The notes beneath the pieces were generated by a model. That model searched no databases. It had not been told where the DNA came from and worked only from the letters and a program-made list of their open reading frames with translations. A stretch of DNA of 64,000 nt. Origin: Methanobacterium subterraneum. GTDB lineage: Archaea; Methanobacteriota; Methanobacteria; Methanobacteriales; Methanobacteriaceae. Location of the stretch: NCBI RefSeq assembly GCF_002813695.1, contig NZ_CP017768.1, positions 2,040,501 to 2,104,500 on the forward strand, in the 5' to 3' direction. The position numbers and the translations under genes were made by a program. Positions 1-12,456 of the stretch are shown piece by piece (the stretch's first letter is position 1; every line of letters starts with the position of its first letter).

Positions 1-288
1 TTAGGCTTGAAACCTGCCGGATTCATAACCGTGGACTACTTCCCATTACTTCCCTGGTTGGGGGTGGTTTCCCTGGGACTTTTCACCGGAAAAATACTTT
101 ATCCCGATTACAAGAGGAGATTCCACCTACCGAAACTTTCCAAAAACCCCTCTATAGAGATATTCAGCTTCATGGGACGGCACTCCCTACTCATCTACCT
201 CCTGCACCAACCACTGCTCATACTGATCCTTTACCTTATGGGTGTACTGGATTTGGGAAATTTATTTCATTTTATGAATGTATGGTAA
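1..288 (+). CDS. C-terminal part of a DUF1624 / heparan-alpha-glucosaminide acetyltransferase-like membrane protein (cut by window edge)
   Basis: The reading frame is already open at base 1, so this is only the last 95 or so residues of a longer gene. It contains a Pro-Trp-Leu-Gly-Val segment in a hydrophobic helix, a basic loop and the motif FMGRHSLLIYLLHQPLLI in a second helix. The GRHSL-YL-HQP pattern is typical of the C-terminus of DUF1624 (heparan-alpha-glucosaminide N-acetyltransferase-like) multi-membrane-span acyltransferases. The substrate cannot be told from this fragment. The assignment rests on that one motif. Confidence 0.6.
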   Translation, partial: LGLKPAGFITVDYFPLLPWLGVVSLGLFTGKILYPDYKRRFHLPKLSKNPSIEIFSFMGRHSLLIYLLHQPLLILILYLMGVLDLGNLFHFMNVW

Positions 289-784
289 AAATAGGCACTA
301 AGTTTCTACAGATTACTAATTAAAAATTCAGAATTTAGCATCATTCAGAATCTAACATTGATTTCAGTACCTACTAATTTGATGTCCAGTAGAAGTTTGG
401 TATGTTCAGTGATGCGAATAAACGTTGACTCCAACTCAGAACAGGCCCATCATTTTAATTCAAATTTAAAACCCACATGGTGCTTAGGGATGCCAATGGA
501 AAAGAAATATGTTGAAATGTAGGCATATGACTTCCATATGAAATTATAAATTTGATAAAAACATTAATAACCAATTTTATCAGGAAAAAATCTATTAAAT
601 CTTTTTAATCAGGGTGAATCGGTCTTTGCCCTCCTGATTTTTCATTTCTTACCGGGTGAGAAGCAACTCCTGAGGAGTAATTAATCTTTAGAATGGTAAA
701 TATAATAAGATTCATTTTCTAAAACAAAGGATGGTAATGATTAACTAGTACTAGATTTGCTACTCACATATTTTAGGTGGGAAT
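289..784. other. AT-rich intergenic stretch, no convincing gene
   Basis: I see no RNA gene here. A 46-codon ORF (382-522, plus strand) exists but has no ribosome binding site and resembles nothing I recognise. An imperfect stem around 607-643 (AATCAGG pairing with CCTGATT) is followed by T-rich sequence and could be a terminator. The last 15 bases hold the AGGTGGG ribosome binding site of gatA. Confidence 0.5.
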
Positions 785-2161
<1,377 letters not shown>

Positions 2162-2175
2162 AATCCTTCCCCTAA

Positions 2176-2199
2176 TTTTTATTTATTTTTTATTATTTT
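2176..2199 (+). terminator. T-tract terminator after gatA
   Basis: Runs of T interrupted by single A residues begin about 15 bases after the gatA stop. Archaeal transcription commonly ends at such plain T-tracts without a hairpin. Confidence 0.4.
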
Positions 2200-2215
2200 C
2201 AAACCAATTATAACT

Positions 2216-2250
2216 CACTTAAAATCAATTAAAACACTTAAAATCAATTA
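2216..2250. repeat. Two 16-bp direct repeats, 19-bp period
   Basis: CACTTAAAATCAATTA occurs at 2216-2231 and again at 2235-2250, 48 bases upstream of the next gene. The spacing is close to two helical turns, so a regulator site is possible, but the sequence is AT-rich and may be chance. Confidence 0.45.
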
Positions 2251-2297
2251 TAACTAATTCAAATGTACAAATAATCAAATTAAACCAGTGAATTCCC

Positions 2298-3839
<1,542 letters not shown>

Positions 3840-4156
3840 TGTTCTCACTATACTTATTAAAAAAATCAATACTCTAAGGGGCCCGTCTCTAAAAATAATT
3901 TAATTGTTTATTAATTTTTCTTTTTTTCCATGTATTATCAAATGCTTTTTGTTTAGGGGGATTTGGCTTCATTATTATTTGTAGGTCTTGTGCGTGTTAA
4001 TCAGTTTTTTGACGAGAATTCGTGCTATTCTGTGTGTTATTAATTATGTACTTTAATTTTTAGATATAACTCCTAAAACAAGATCTTAAAAAAATTAACT
4101 ATGATAAATTCATTGATCTCTTTAAAAAAAGAAAAAAAGGGGTTGAATGGGTTGGT
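3840..4156. other. Intergenic region, possible gene remnant
   Basis: The region lies between two convergent genes. On the minus strand (about 3898-4035) there is a coding-looking but interrupted stretch. It ends in a 27-codon piece starting MKPNPPKQKAFDNTWKKRK, with an in-frame stop a little upstream. I do not recognise it. The rest is T-rich and could end transcription from either side. Confidence 0.3.
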
Positions 4157-7100
4157 TTATTTTTTCTTTGGTGTTAGTATTCCTCCGAGTATGGCTAGTA
4201 TGGCTAGTATGAGGCTTGTTGTTGGTGTTCCTGTTTTTTGCATTGTTATGGTGTTGCTTGCTGCGTTTGCTGTTGTAGGGTTTGTTGTAGGGTTGTTGTT
4301 GTTTGGTGTTTCTATGTTAATGTTGAATGGTTTTATTGTGTTTGTGTTTCTGTTGAGTGTTTGTGAGTTTATTGTGGGTATTATGGTGTATTTTCCGCTT
4401 GTTAGTGCTTGTAGTGTGAGGTATAGGTAGGGGTCTCCTACTTCTACGTTGTTGAGTGTCCATGTTATTGTTCTGTTTGTGGGGTTGTAGGTGTATGTTC
4501 CGCTGTCAACACTGGCTGTTACAAATTCCAAACCTTCCGGTATCTGGAATGACACCAAAACTTTAGCCGCATCATCCGGACCACTATTACTGAGTTTATA
4601 AGTTAAAACAAACTTATCACCCACACTAGGATTAACCTTCGAACTTGTAACGTTCATGTACAGATAAGCAGATGGCTGCAATGTCAAACTGGTACCATTG
4701 GTAGAAGCCAAATAATTACTGCTACCAGAGTATTCTGCAATTATATTGTAGGTACCGGTGGTCCAGGTTGTGGGGATGGTCCATGTGATAGTCGCTAAAC
4801 CATTAGAAACATCCACTGTGCTAATAGTAGTGCTGTTTACTTTGTATGTTACTTGTCCGTCTTTTACTGGATTTCCGTTTGAGTCTGTTGTGTGAGTGGT
4901 TATAGGCACGGTTTGGCCTGCGTGGCCGTTAACTGGGTCCACGGTGACCGTGGTTGGTGTTGGGTTTACTGTTAGGTTTGCAGTATTGGTTGAAGCCAAG
5001 TAATTGACACTACCTGAATACTCTGCAACAATACTGTAAACACCACCAATCCACGTAGTGGGGATGGTCCATGTAATAGTCGCTAAACCATTAGAAACAT
5101 CCATATTACCGATAGTAGTGCTGTTTACTTTGTATGTTACTTGTCCGTCTTTTACTGGATTTCCGTTTGAGTCTGTTGTGTGAGTGGTTATAGGCACGGT
5201 TTGGCCTGCGTGGCCGTTAACTGGGTCCACGGTGACCGTGGTTGGTGTTGGGTTTACTGTTAGGTTTGTGGTGTTGTTAGATGCTAGGTAATTGGCACTG
5301 CCTGAGTATTCTGCAATTATATTGTAGGTACCGGTGGTCCAGGTTGTGGGGATGGTCCATGTGATAGTCGTTAAACCATTGATGACATCTGCATTACCTA
5401 TAAGAGTGTTGTTTACTTTGTATGTTACTTGTCCGTCTTTCACTGGATTTCCGTTGGAGTCTGTTATGTGGGTGTTTATTGTTATGGTTTGGCCTGCGTG
5501 GCTGTTAACTGGGTCCACGGTGACCGTGGTTGGTGTTGGGTTTATTGTTAGGTTTGTGGTGTTGTTAGATGCTAGGTAATTGGCACTGCCTGAGTATTCT
5601 GCAATTATATTGTAGGTACCGGTGGTCCAGGTTGTGGGGATGGTCCATGTGATAGTCGTTAAACCATTGATGACATCTGCATTACCTATAAGAGTGTTGT
5701 TTACTTTGTATGTTACTTGTCCGTCTTTCACTGGATTTCCGTTGGAGTCTGTTATGTGGGTGTTTATTGTTATGGTTTGGCCTGCGTGGCTGTTAACTGG
5801 GTCCACGGTGACCGTGGTTGGTGTTGGGTTTATTGTTAGGTTTGTGGTGTTGTTAGATGCTAGGTAATTGGCACTGCCTGAGTATTCTGCAATTATATTG
5901 TAGGTACCGGTGGTCCAGGTTGTGGGGATGGTCCATGTGATAGTCGTTAAACCATTGATGACATCTGCATTACCTATAAGAGTGTTGTTTACTTTGTATG
6001 TTACTTGTCCGTCTTTCACTGGATTTCCGTTGGAGTCTGTTATGTGGGTGTTTATTGTTATGGTTTGGCCTGCGTGGCCGTTAACTGGGTCCAAGGTAAT
6101 GGTAGTGGGGATGGGGGTTACTGTTAGGTTTGTAGTATTGGTGGAAGCCAAATACTTATGACTACCTAAATAATCTACAACAACACCATAGAAACCACCA
6201 ATCCACGAAGAGGGAATGGTCCAGTTAATGGTTGCTAGGCCATTGGAGATATCCACTGTGCCAATAGTAGTGCTGTTTACTTTGTATGTTACTTGTCCGT
6301 CTTTTACTGGATTTCCGTTGGAGTCTGTTATGTGGGTGTTTATTGTTACAGTTTCACCCGCATCACCTCTAACTGGATCTGCGGTAATGGTGGTAGGAGA
6401 CTGGTTTATTGTTACTGGTGTTGAAAGTATTTGATTATCAACTGTCACCTTAATATTATCTGAGCCTACGGTTCCTGGTATGTAAAACGATGTTATACTA
6501 CCATTCACCAGTACATTATCAGCTGGTCTGTAGAGTCCCAAGTAACTTGAGAATTCAACATAGATTCCATCTGGCACATGGCCGTTTTCTGGATCATGAT
6601 AAGTTCCAGTATTGTCATGCAGTAAATCAACAATAACAGTCGAATTACCGCCATAGAAGATATTAGTAGGGTTAGTTGTCATATTCAGAATCAACCAGGA
6701 ACTTACGTCAACACTACCATTTGAACTATTAGACACATAACTTAATGGATTTAGGTTTGAACCCCACCAGTTAAGCGTAGCATTCACTGTGCCCATTTCG
6801 CTGTGGATCTGACTGTTATTTGGACTGTTTCCAACAATCCTGTTGAAATGAACAACAACCTTACCTCCATAACTCCAAATAGCACCACCCGCACCACTAT
6901 CACCACCAGCAACACTATCCCCATAGGCGGTGTTGTTGGTGAATGTACTCTCCGTAACAATTAAACCTCCAAGATGATTGTAGATGGCACCACCGTAAGA
7001 AGTATAGGCGTTGTTGTTTGTGAACGTACTGTTTGTCACAGTTGAACCTCCACTATTGTAGATGGCCCCACCATCACCAGAAGCGGTGTTATTTTTTAGT

Positions 7101-8380
7101 GTACTGTTTGTCACAGTTAAACTTCCATTATTGTAGATGGCCCCACCATCACCATAGGCGTAGTTATTTGTGAATGTACTGTTTGTCACAGTTAAACTTC
7201 CATTATTGTAGATGGCACCACCATACCAATATGCTGTGTTGTCTGTGAATGCACTGTTTGTCACAGTTAAACTTCCAGCATTATTGAAGATGGCACCACC
7301 ATAACCTTGTTCTAGATTCATGGTGTTATCTGCCAGTATACAGTTCATCACAGTCAAACGTCCGCCATCCTTGTAGATGGCACCACCATAACGCGCTGCT
7401 TTGTTGGTGGTGAGTGTACAGTTTGTCATACTAAAACTTTCACCATCTTTACTGTAGATGGCCCCACCATCCTCAGATACTGTGTTGTTGGTGAGTGTAC
7501 AGTTTGTCATACTTAAACTTCCACCCTTATTGTAGATGGCCCCACCACAATATGCGCTGTTGTTGGTGAATGTGCTGTTAATTACAGTTAAACTTCCAGC
7601 ATTATTGAAGATGGCACCACCATAGCGAGTTGCGCTGTTGTTGGTGAATGTGCTGTTAATTACAGTTAAACTTCCACCATCATTGTAGATGGCACCTCCA
7701 GAATCATCTCCGAGGCCAGAAATGGTTTTGGTTGTGAATGTACTGTTTGTCACAGTTAAACTTGCAAACTTATTGTAGATTGCACCACCCCAAGCACCAA
7801 CATGCTGATTTGCGGTGTTGTTGGTGAATGTACAGTTCGTCACAGTTAAACTTCCCCACCAGTTGCAGATGGCACCACCATAAGTTGCGGTGTTGTTGGT
7901 GAATGTACAGTTCGTTACAGTTAAATTTCCATTATTGAAGATGGCACCACCCAAAGTTCCCCTGCTGTTTGTGAGTGTTAAGTTAGTTATATTGGCTGTT
8001 ATTCCTGATAGTATGTTGAATATGCTGTTTCCGTTGTGTTGTCCATTGATTATTGTGTTTTCCTGGTTTTCGCCGGTGATTGTCATGTCTTTGTTTATGG
8101 TTATTCCTGATTCGTTGTAGGTTCCTGGTGCTATGTAGATTGTTCCGTTTGTTGTAACTGTGCCTGTGGCATTTGTTATGGTCTTTTTGGGTCCGCTTGT
8201 GGTGTTGTATGTGGGTGATAGTCCGTCCCATGTGTCGTTTCCTTCTGTACTGACGTATATTGTGGAATTACTTGATGTGTTGGCTGCGCTTACAGCACTA
8301 ACACTCAAAGAAAATAAAACCACACCTATTAGTAGTAGAAAGGGAATTTTAGGGATCTTTTTTCTATTTTGGGTTTTCAT
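4157..8380 (-). CDS. Adhesin-like surface protein A: beta-helix repeats, six Ig-like repeats, DUF11, C-terminal anchor
   Basis: This is a 1407-residue exported protein. Residues 1-33 form a signal peptide (basic start, hydrophobic core, cleavage near VSA-A). Residues 35-520 carry about 17 right-handed beta-helix units of the form GGAIYN...LTVTNSTFTNN. After a linker domain come six 96-residue Ig-like repeats (661-1236), then a DUF11-type domain (from 1237, YLYMNVTSSKVNPSVGDKF) and an Asn/Thr-rich spacer. The end is KTG-x-P, a hydrophobic helix and KKK. Such adhesin-like proteins in Methanobacteriales are thought to sit on the pseudomurein wall and bind surfaces or other cells. Asn-x-Thr/Ser sites are very frequent, so heavy glycosylation is likely. 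AAAGGAGGTGAAA precedes the ATG. It is a tandem partner of the gene at 8851-12456. Confidence 0.92.
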   Translation of the reverse strand: MKTQNRKKIPKIPFLLLIGVVLFSLSVSAVSAANTSSNSTIYVSTEGNDTWDGLSPTYNTTSGPKKTITNATGTVTTNGTIYIAPGTYNESGITINKDMTITGENQENTIINGQHNGNSIFNILSGITANITNLTLTNSRGTLGGAIFNNGNLTVTNCTFTNNTATYGGAICNWWGSLTVTNCTFTNNTANQHVGAWGGAIYNKFASLTVTNSTFTTKTISGLGDDSGGAIYNDGGSLTVINSTFTNNSATRYGGAIFNNAGSLTVINSTFTNNSAYCGGAIYNKGGSLSMTNCTLTNNTVSEDGGAIYSKDGESFSMTNCTLTTNKAARYGGAIYKDGGRLTVMNCILADNTMNLEQGYGGAIFNNAGSLTVTNSAFTDNTAYWYGGAIYNNGSLTVTNSTFTNNYAYGDGGAIYNNGSLTVTNSTLKNNTASGDGGAIYNSGGSTVTNSTFTNNNAYTSYGGAIYNHLGGLIVTESTFTNNTAYGDSVAGGDSGAGGAIWSYGGKVVVHFNRIVGNSPNNSQIHSEMGTVNATLNWWGSNLNPLSYVSNSSNGSVDVSSWLILNMTTNPTNIFYGGNSTVIVDLLHDNTGTYHDPENGHVPDGIYVEFSSYLGLYRPADNVLVNGSITSFYIPGTVGSDNIKVTVDNQILSTPVTINQSPTTITADPVRGDAGETVTINTHITDSNGNPVKDGQVTYKVNSTTIGTVDISNGLATINWTIPSSWIGGFYGVVVDYLGSHKYLASTNTTNLTVTPIPTTITLDPVNGHAGQTITINTHITDSNGNPVKDGQVTYKVNNTLIGNADVINGLTTITWTIPTTWTTGTYNIIAEYSGSANYLASNNTTNLTINPTPTTVTVDPVNSHAGQTITINTHITDSNGNPVKDGQVTYKVNNTLIGNADVINGLTTITWTIPTTWTTGTYNIIAEYSGSANYLASNNTTNLTINPTPTTVTVDPVNSHAGQTITINTHITDSNGNPVKDGQVTYKVNNTLIGNADVINGLTTITWTIPTTWTTGTYNIIAEYSGSANYLASNNTTNLTVNPTPTTVTVDPVNGHAGQTVPITTHTTDSNGNPVKDGQVTYKVNSTTIGNMDVSNGLATITWTIPTTWIGGVYSIVAEYSGSVNYLASTNTANLTVNPTPTTVTVDPVNGHAGQTVPITTHTTDSNGNPVKDGQVTYKVNSTTISTVDVSNGLATITWTIPTTWTTGTYNIIAEYSGSSNYLASTNGTSLTLQPSAYLYMNVTSSKVNPSVGDKFVLTYKLSNSGPDDAAKVLVSFQIPEGLEFVTASVDSGTYTYNPTNRTITWTLNNVEVGDPYLYLTLQALTSGKYTIIPTINSQTLNRNTNTIKPFNINIETPNNNNPTTNPTTANAASNTITMQKTGTPTTSLILAILAILGGILTPKKK
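4673..6400 (-). repeat. Six tandem 288-bp Ig-like repeat units in adhesin A
   Basis: Each unit encodes 96 residues (start PTTVTVDPVN, middle GNPVKDGQVTYKVN, end NYLAS-NTTNLT). The units beginning at 5334 and 5622 on the plus-strand coordinate are identical base for base. The one at 5910 matches them until about 6080. Identity at silent sites means very recent duplication or gene conversion. The outer units are more diverged. Confidence 0.93.
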
Positions 8381-8826
8381 TGGTCTTTTTCACCTCCTTT
8401 ATGTCTGTTTTAGATATGGATGGTATTGTCATATCCATAAAACCATACTATAGTTATAATAAATAAAACTTCTGTTTGTATGATTAAAATAGGGGTAATT
8501 AAAGTTAGTAAGTACAATCTAAAAGTAAAATAACTTTTAAAATTATAACTGCCTTGAATTAAACGAACTCATAACAAATTAAGTAAAATAAGCAAATAAA
8601 TTAACATGTATCAGTGTCTCCATAAAGTGATAAAAAAAATATGCAAAAAATATTTAATAAATGCTTAAAATGTTCAATTAACCGAAACAGAAATGATCAT
8701 AATACAGAATTAAGTCCTTTTAGTTTTAGTAAGAATTTAAAACTATCAAATTAGTCATCAAATCAATTAAAAGTCTAATCACGTGTATTTAATGGATTTT
8801 ATTAACTTTTAATCATGTAAAAAAAA
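8381..8826 (-). promoter_or_regulatory. Upstream region of adhesin A, exact copy of 12457-12902
   Basis: This 446-base non-coding stretch matches the one upstream of adhesin B with no difference that I can find, at a constant offset of 4076. Read on the minus strand it holds a TATA-like TTTATTTATTATAA (about 8453-8468). Next is a possible leader hairpin with 7-bp arms TATGGAT/ATCCATA (8415-8421 with 8433-8439), then the strong ribosome binding site AAAGGAGGTGAAA. The remaining 300 bases upstream are AT-rich with no gene. The two adhesins therefore have the same promoter. Confidence 0.85.
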
Positions 8827-8850
8827 GAAAGGGGGGGTGTATTTGGTGGT

Positions 8851-11800
8851 TTATTTTTTCTTTGGTGTTAGTATTCCTCCGAGTATGGCTAGTATGGCTA
8901 GTATGAGGCTTGTTGTTGGTGGTCCTGTTTTTTGCATTGTTATGGTGTTGCTTGCTGCGTTTGCTGTTGTAGGGTTTGTTGTAGGGTTGTTGTTGTTTGG
9001 TGTTTCTATGTTAATGTTGAATGGTTTTATTGTGTTTGTGTTTCTGTTGAGTGTTTGTGAGTTTATTGTGGGTATTATGGTGTATTTTCCGCTTGTTAGT
9101 GCCCTAAGTGTAAGATACAAATAAGGATCTCCTACTTCTACGTTGTTGAGTGTCCATGTTATTGTTCTGTTTGTGGGGTTGTAGGTGTATGTTCCGCTGT
9201 CAACACTGGCTGTTACAAATTCCAAACCTTCCGGTATCTGGAATGACACCAAAACTTTAGCCGCATCATCCGGACCACTATTACTGAGTTTATAAGTTAA
9301 AACAAACTTATCACCCACACTAGGATTAACCTTCGAACTTGTAACGTTCATGTACAGATAAGCAGATGGCTGCAATGTCAAACTGGTACCATTGGTAGAA
9401 GCCAAATAATTACTGCTACCAGAGTATTCTGCAATTATATTGTAGATGCCGCTGGTCCAGGTAGTGGGAATGGTCCAGTTAATGGTTGCTAGGCCATTGG
9501 AGATATCCACTGTGCCAATAGTAGTGCTGTTTACTTTGTATGTTACTTTTCCTTCGTTCACTGGATTTCCGTTGGAGTCTGTTATGTGGGTTTTTATTGT
9601 TATGGTTTGGCCTGCGTGGCTGTTAACTGGGTCCACGGTGACCGTGGTTGGTGTTGGGTTTATTGTTAGGTTTGTAGTATTGTTAGATGCTAGGTAATTA
9701 GTACTGCCTGAGTATTCTGCAATTATATTGTAGATGCCGCTGGTCCAGGTAGTGGGAATGGTCCAGTTAATGGTTGCTAGGCCATTGGAGATATCCACTG
9801 TGCCAATAGTAGTGCTGTTTACTTTGTATGTTACTTGTCCGTCTTTCACTGGATTTCCGTTGGAGTCTGTTGTGTGAGTGGTTATAGGCACGGTTTGGCC
9901 TGCGTGGCTGTTAACTGGGTCCACGGTGACCGTGGTTGGTGTTGGGTTTATTGTTAGGTTTGTAGTGTTGATGGATGCTAGGTAATTGGCACTGCCTGAG
10001 TATTCTGCAATTATATTGTAGGTACCGGTGGTCCAGGTTGTGGGGATGGTCCATGTGATAGTCGTTAAACCATTGATGACATCTGCATTACCTATAAGAG
10101 TGTTGTTTACTTTGTATGTTACTTGTCCGTCTTTCACTGGATTTCCGTTGGAGTCTGTTATGTGGGTGTTTATTGTTATGGTTTGGCCTGCGTGGCCGTT
10201 AACTGGGTCCACGGTGACCGTGGTTGGTGTTGGGTTTATTGTTAGGTTTGTAGTGTTGTTAGATGCCAAGTAATTGACACTACCCGAATACTCTGCAACA
10301 ATACTGTAAACGCCACCAATCCAATTAGTGGGGATGGTCCATGTGATAGTTGCTAAACCATTGATGACATCTGCATTACCTATAAGAGTGTTGTTTACTT
10401 TGTATGTTACTTGTCCGTCTTTCACTGGATTTCCGTTAAAATCCGTTGCGTGAGCGGTCATATTTACAGTCTCGCCAACATCACCGTTAACTGGGTCCAC
10501 GGTGACCGTGGTTGGTGTTGGGTTTATTGTTAGGTTTGTAGTGTTGTTAGATGCTAGGTAATTAGTACTGCCTGAGTATTCTGCAATTATACTGTAGATG
10601 CCACTAATCCAGGTTGTGGGGATGGTCCATGTGATAGTTGCTAAACCATTGATGACATCTGCATTACCTATAAGAGTGTTGTTTACTTTGTATGTTACTT
10701 TTCCTTCGTTTACTGGATTGCTGTTGGGGTCTGTTATGTGGGTGTTTATTGTTATGGTTTGGCCTGCGTGGCCGTTTACTGGGTCCGCGGTAATTGTGGT
10801 AGGGGATTGGTTTATTGTTATTGGTGTTGAAACTGTTTGATTATCAACGGTGGCTGTGATATTTCCTGAGCTGATGGTTGTTGTTGTGAAAACAGATGTT
10901 GCACTACCATTCACCCATACAGTAGATACTGGTTCTAAGTTTCCCATGTCACTTGCGAAATCCACAACTATTCCATCTGGTGCATGGCCGTTTACTGGGT
11001 CATGATAAGTTCCAGTATTGTCATGCAGTAAATCAACAATAACAGTCGAATTACCGCCATAGAAGATATTATCAGGGTTCGTTGTGATATTCAGAATTAA
11101 CCAGGAACTTACGTCAACACTACCGTGAACATCATTAGACACATAAATTGATGGATCAAGGTTTGAACCCCACCAGTTAAACCTAGCATCTATAATACCA
11201 TAGTTACAGTGGATCTGACTGTTAATTGCATTGTTTCCAACAATCCTGTTGAAATGAACAACAACAACCTTAGAAGCGTCCGGTTGATAACTCCAAATAA
11301 CACTACCAGTACTAGTTGCGGTGTTGTTGGTGAATGTACAGCTAATAGCAGTTAAATTTCCAGTATTGGTGATAGCCCCACCAAAACTATAGGCATAGTT
11401 ATTTGTGAATGTACTGTTTGTCACAGTTAAACCTCCACCACTATTGTCGATGGCACCACCACTTTTACTATTCGCAGTGTTGTTGGTGAATGTACAGTTC
11501 GTCACAGTTAAACCTGCCCCATGATTATTTTCGATGGCACCACCATAACGAGTTGCGGTGTTGTTGGTGAATGTACAGTTCGTCACAGTTAAATCTGCAC
11601 CATTATCATTGCCGATGGCACCACCACTGTCCGCGGTGTTGTTGGTGAATGTACTGTTAATCACAGTTAAACCCGCACTGTTATAATTGTAGATGGTACC
11701 AAAACCTGCGGTGTTGTTGGTGAATGTACAGTTCGTCACAGTTAAACTTTTTCCAAGATCATTGTAGATCGCACTACCCCGAGTTGCGGTGTTGTTGGTG

Positions 11801-12456
11801 AATGTACTGTTTGTCACAGTTAAACTTGCACTCTTATTGTAGATGGCACCACCACCATGAATCGAGGTGTTGTTGGTGAATGTACAGTTCTTCACTGTTA
11901 AAATTCCACTCTTAAACTCATTGTAGATGGCACCACCACCATAACGAGCATAAGCTCCATCATAAGTTGCGGTGTTGTTGGTGAATGTACAGTTCGTTAC
12001 AGTTAAATTTCCACCATTGTAGATGGCACCACCCATCTCTGAGGTGCTGTTTGTGAGTGTTAAGTTAGTTATATTGGCTGTTATTCCTGATAGTATGTGG
12101 AATATCCTGTTCCCGTTTCCATTGATTATTGTGTTCTTCTGATTTTCACCCGTGATCGTCATGTTCTTATTTATAGTTATCCAAGATTCGTTGTAGGTTC
12201 CTGGTGCTATGTAGATTGTTCCGTTTGTTGTAACTGTGCCTGTGGCATTTGTTATGGTCTTTTTGGGTCCGCTTGTGGTGTTGTATGTGGGTGATAGTCC
12301 GTCCCATGTGTCGTTTCCTTCTGTACTGACGTATATTGTGGAATTACTTGATGTGTTGGCTGCGCTTACAGCACTAACACTTAAAGAAAATAAAACCACA
12401 CCTATTAGTAGTAGAAAGGGAATTTTAGGGATCTTTTTTCTATTTTGGGTTTTCAT
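8851..12456 (-). CDS. Adhesin-like surface protein B, tandem paralogue of adhesin A
   Basis: The 1201-residue protein has the same plan as adhesin A: an identical signal peptide and first 90 or so residues, a beta-helix region (about 12 GGAI-N units), a linker domain, five 96-residue Ig-like repeats (551-1030), DUF11 and the KTG-x-P / hydrophobic / KKK end. The N-terminus, DUF11 domain and C-terminus are almost identical to A, while the beta-helix units differ in number and sequence. This mosaic pattern points to recombination between the two genes. The likely role is cell-surface adhesion through the exposed beta-helix. The 446-base upstream region is also shared. Codon use within the repeats matches gene A. 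Confidence 0.92.
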   Translation of the reverse strand: MKTQNRKKIPKIPFLLLIGVVLFSLSVSAVSAANTSSNSTIYVSTEGNDTWDGLSPTYNTTSGPKKTITNATGTVTTNGTIYIAPGTYNESWITINKNMTITGENQKNTIINGNGNRIFHILSGITANITNLTLTNSTSEMGGAIYNGGNLTVTNCTFTNNTATYDGAYARYGGGAIYNEFKSGILTVKNCTFTNNTSIHGGGAIYNKSASLTVTNSTFTNNTATRGSAIYNDLGKSLTVTNCTFTNNTAGFGTIYNYNSAGLTVINSTFTNNTADSGGAIGNDNGADLTVTNCTFTNNTATRYGGAIENNHGAGLTVTNCTFTNNTANSKSGGAIDNSGGGLTVTNSTFTNNYAYSFGGAITNTGNLTAISCTFTNNTATSTGSVIWSYQPDASKVVVVHFNRIVGNNAINSQIHCNYGIIDARFNWWGSNLDPSIYVSNDVHGSVDVSSWLILNITTNPDNIFYGGNSTVIVDLLHDNTGTYHDPVNGHAPDGIVVDFASDMGNLEPVSTVWVNGSATSVFTTTTISSGNITATVDNQTVSTPITINQSPTTITADPVNGHAGQTITINTHITDPNSNPVNEGKVTYKVNNTLIGNADVINGLATITWTIPTTWISGIYSIIAEYSGSTNYLASNNTTNLTINPTPTTVTVDPVNGDVGETVNMTAHATDFNGNPVKDGQVTYKVNNTLIGNADVINGLATITWTIPTNWIGGVYSIVAEYSGSVNYLASNNTTNLTINPTPTTVTVDPVNGHAGQTITINTHITDSNGNPVKDGQVTYKVNNTLIGNADVINGLTTITWTIPTTWTTGTYNIIAEYSGSANYLASINTTNLTINPTPTTVTVDPVNSHAGQTVPITTHTTDSNGNPVKDGQVTYKVNSTTIGTVDISNGLATINWTIPTTWTSGIYNIIAEYSGSTNYLASNNTTNLTINPTPTTVTVDPVNSHAGQTITIKTHITDSNGNPVNEGKVTYKVNSTTIGTVDISNGLATINWTIPTTWTSGIYNIIAEYSGSSNYLASTNGTSLTLQPSAYLYMNVTSSKVNPSVGDKFVLTYKLSNSGPDDAAKVLVSFQIPEGLEFVTASVDSGTYTYNPTNRTITWTLNNVEVGDPYLYLTLRALTSGKYTIIPTINSQTLNRNTNTIKPFNINIETPNNNNPTTNPTTANAASNTITMQKTGPPTTSLILAILAILGGILTPKKK
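9367..10806 (-). repeat. Five tandem 288-bp Ig-like repeat units in adhesin B
   Basis: These are the same 96-residue units as in adhesin A, but five copies instead of six and a different order of variants (for example NEGKVTYKVN alternating with KDGQVTYKVN). Single units are near-identical to units of gene A, so sequence has moved between the genes. Confidence 0.9.

Noticed and set aside
382..522. 46-codon ORF in the first spacer
   Set aside because: No ribosome binding site, no recognisable motif; kept only as a remark.
3898..4035. Minus-strand stretch reading HAQDLQIIMKPNPPKQKAF
   Set aside because: Looks like the tail of a decayed gene but is too short and AT-rich to name a family.
5334..6161. 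Three identical 81-83-codon plus-strand ORFs
   Set aside because: They are antisense shadows of the 288-bp Ig-like repeats in adhesin A; no ribosome binding sites and biased composition.
4673..10806. Regularly spaced repeats that could suggest a CRISPR array
   Set aside because: Units are 288 bp, fully coding and gapless, with no spacers; no cas genes in the window.
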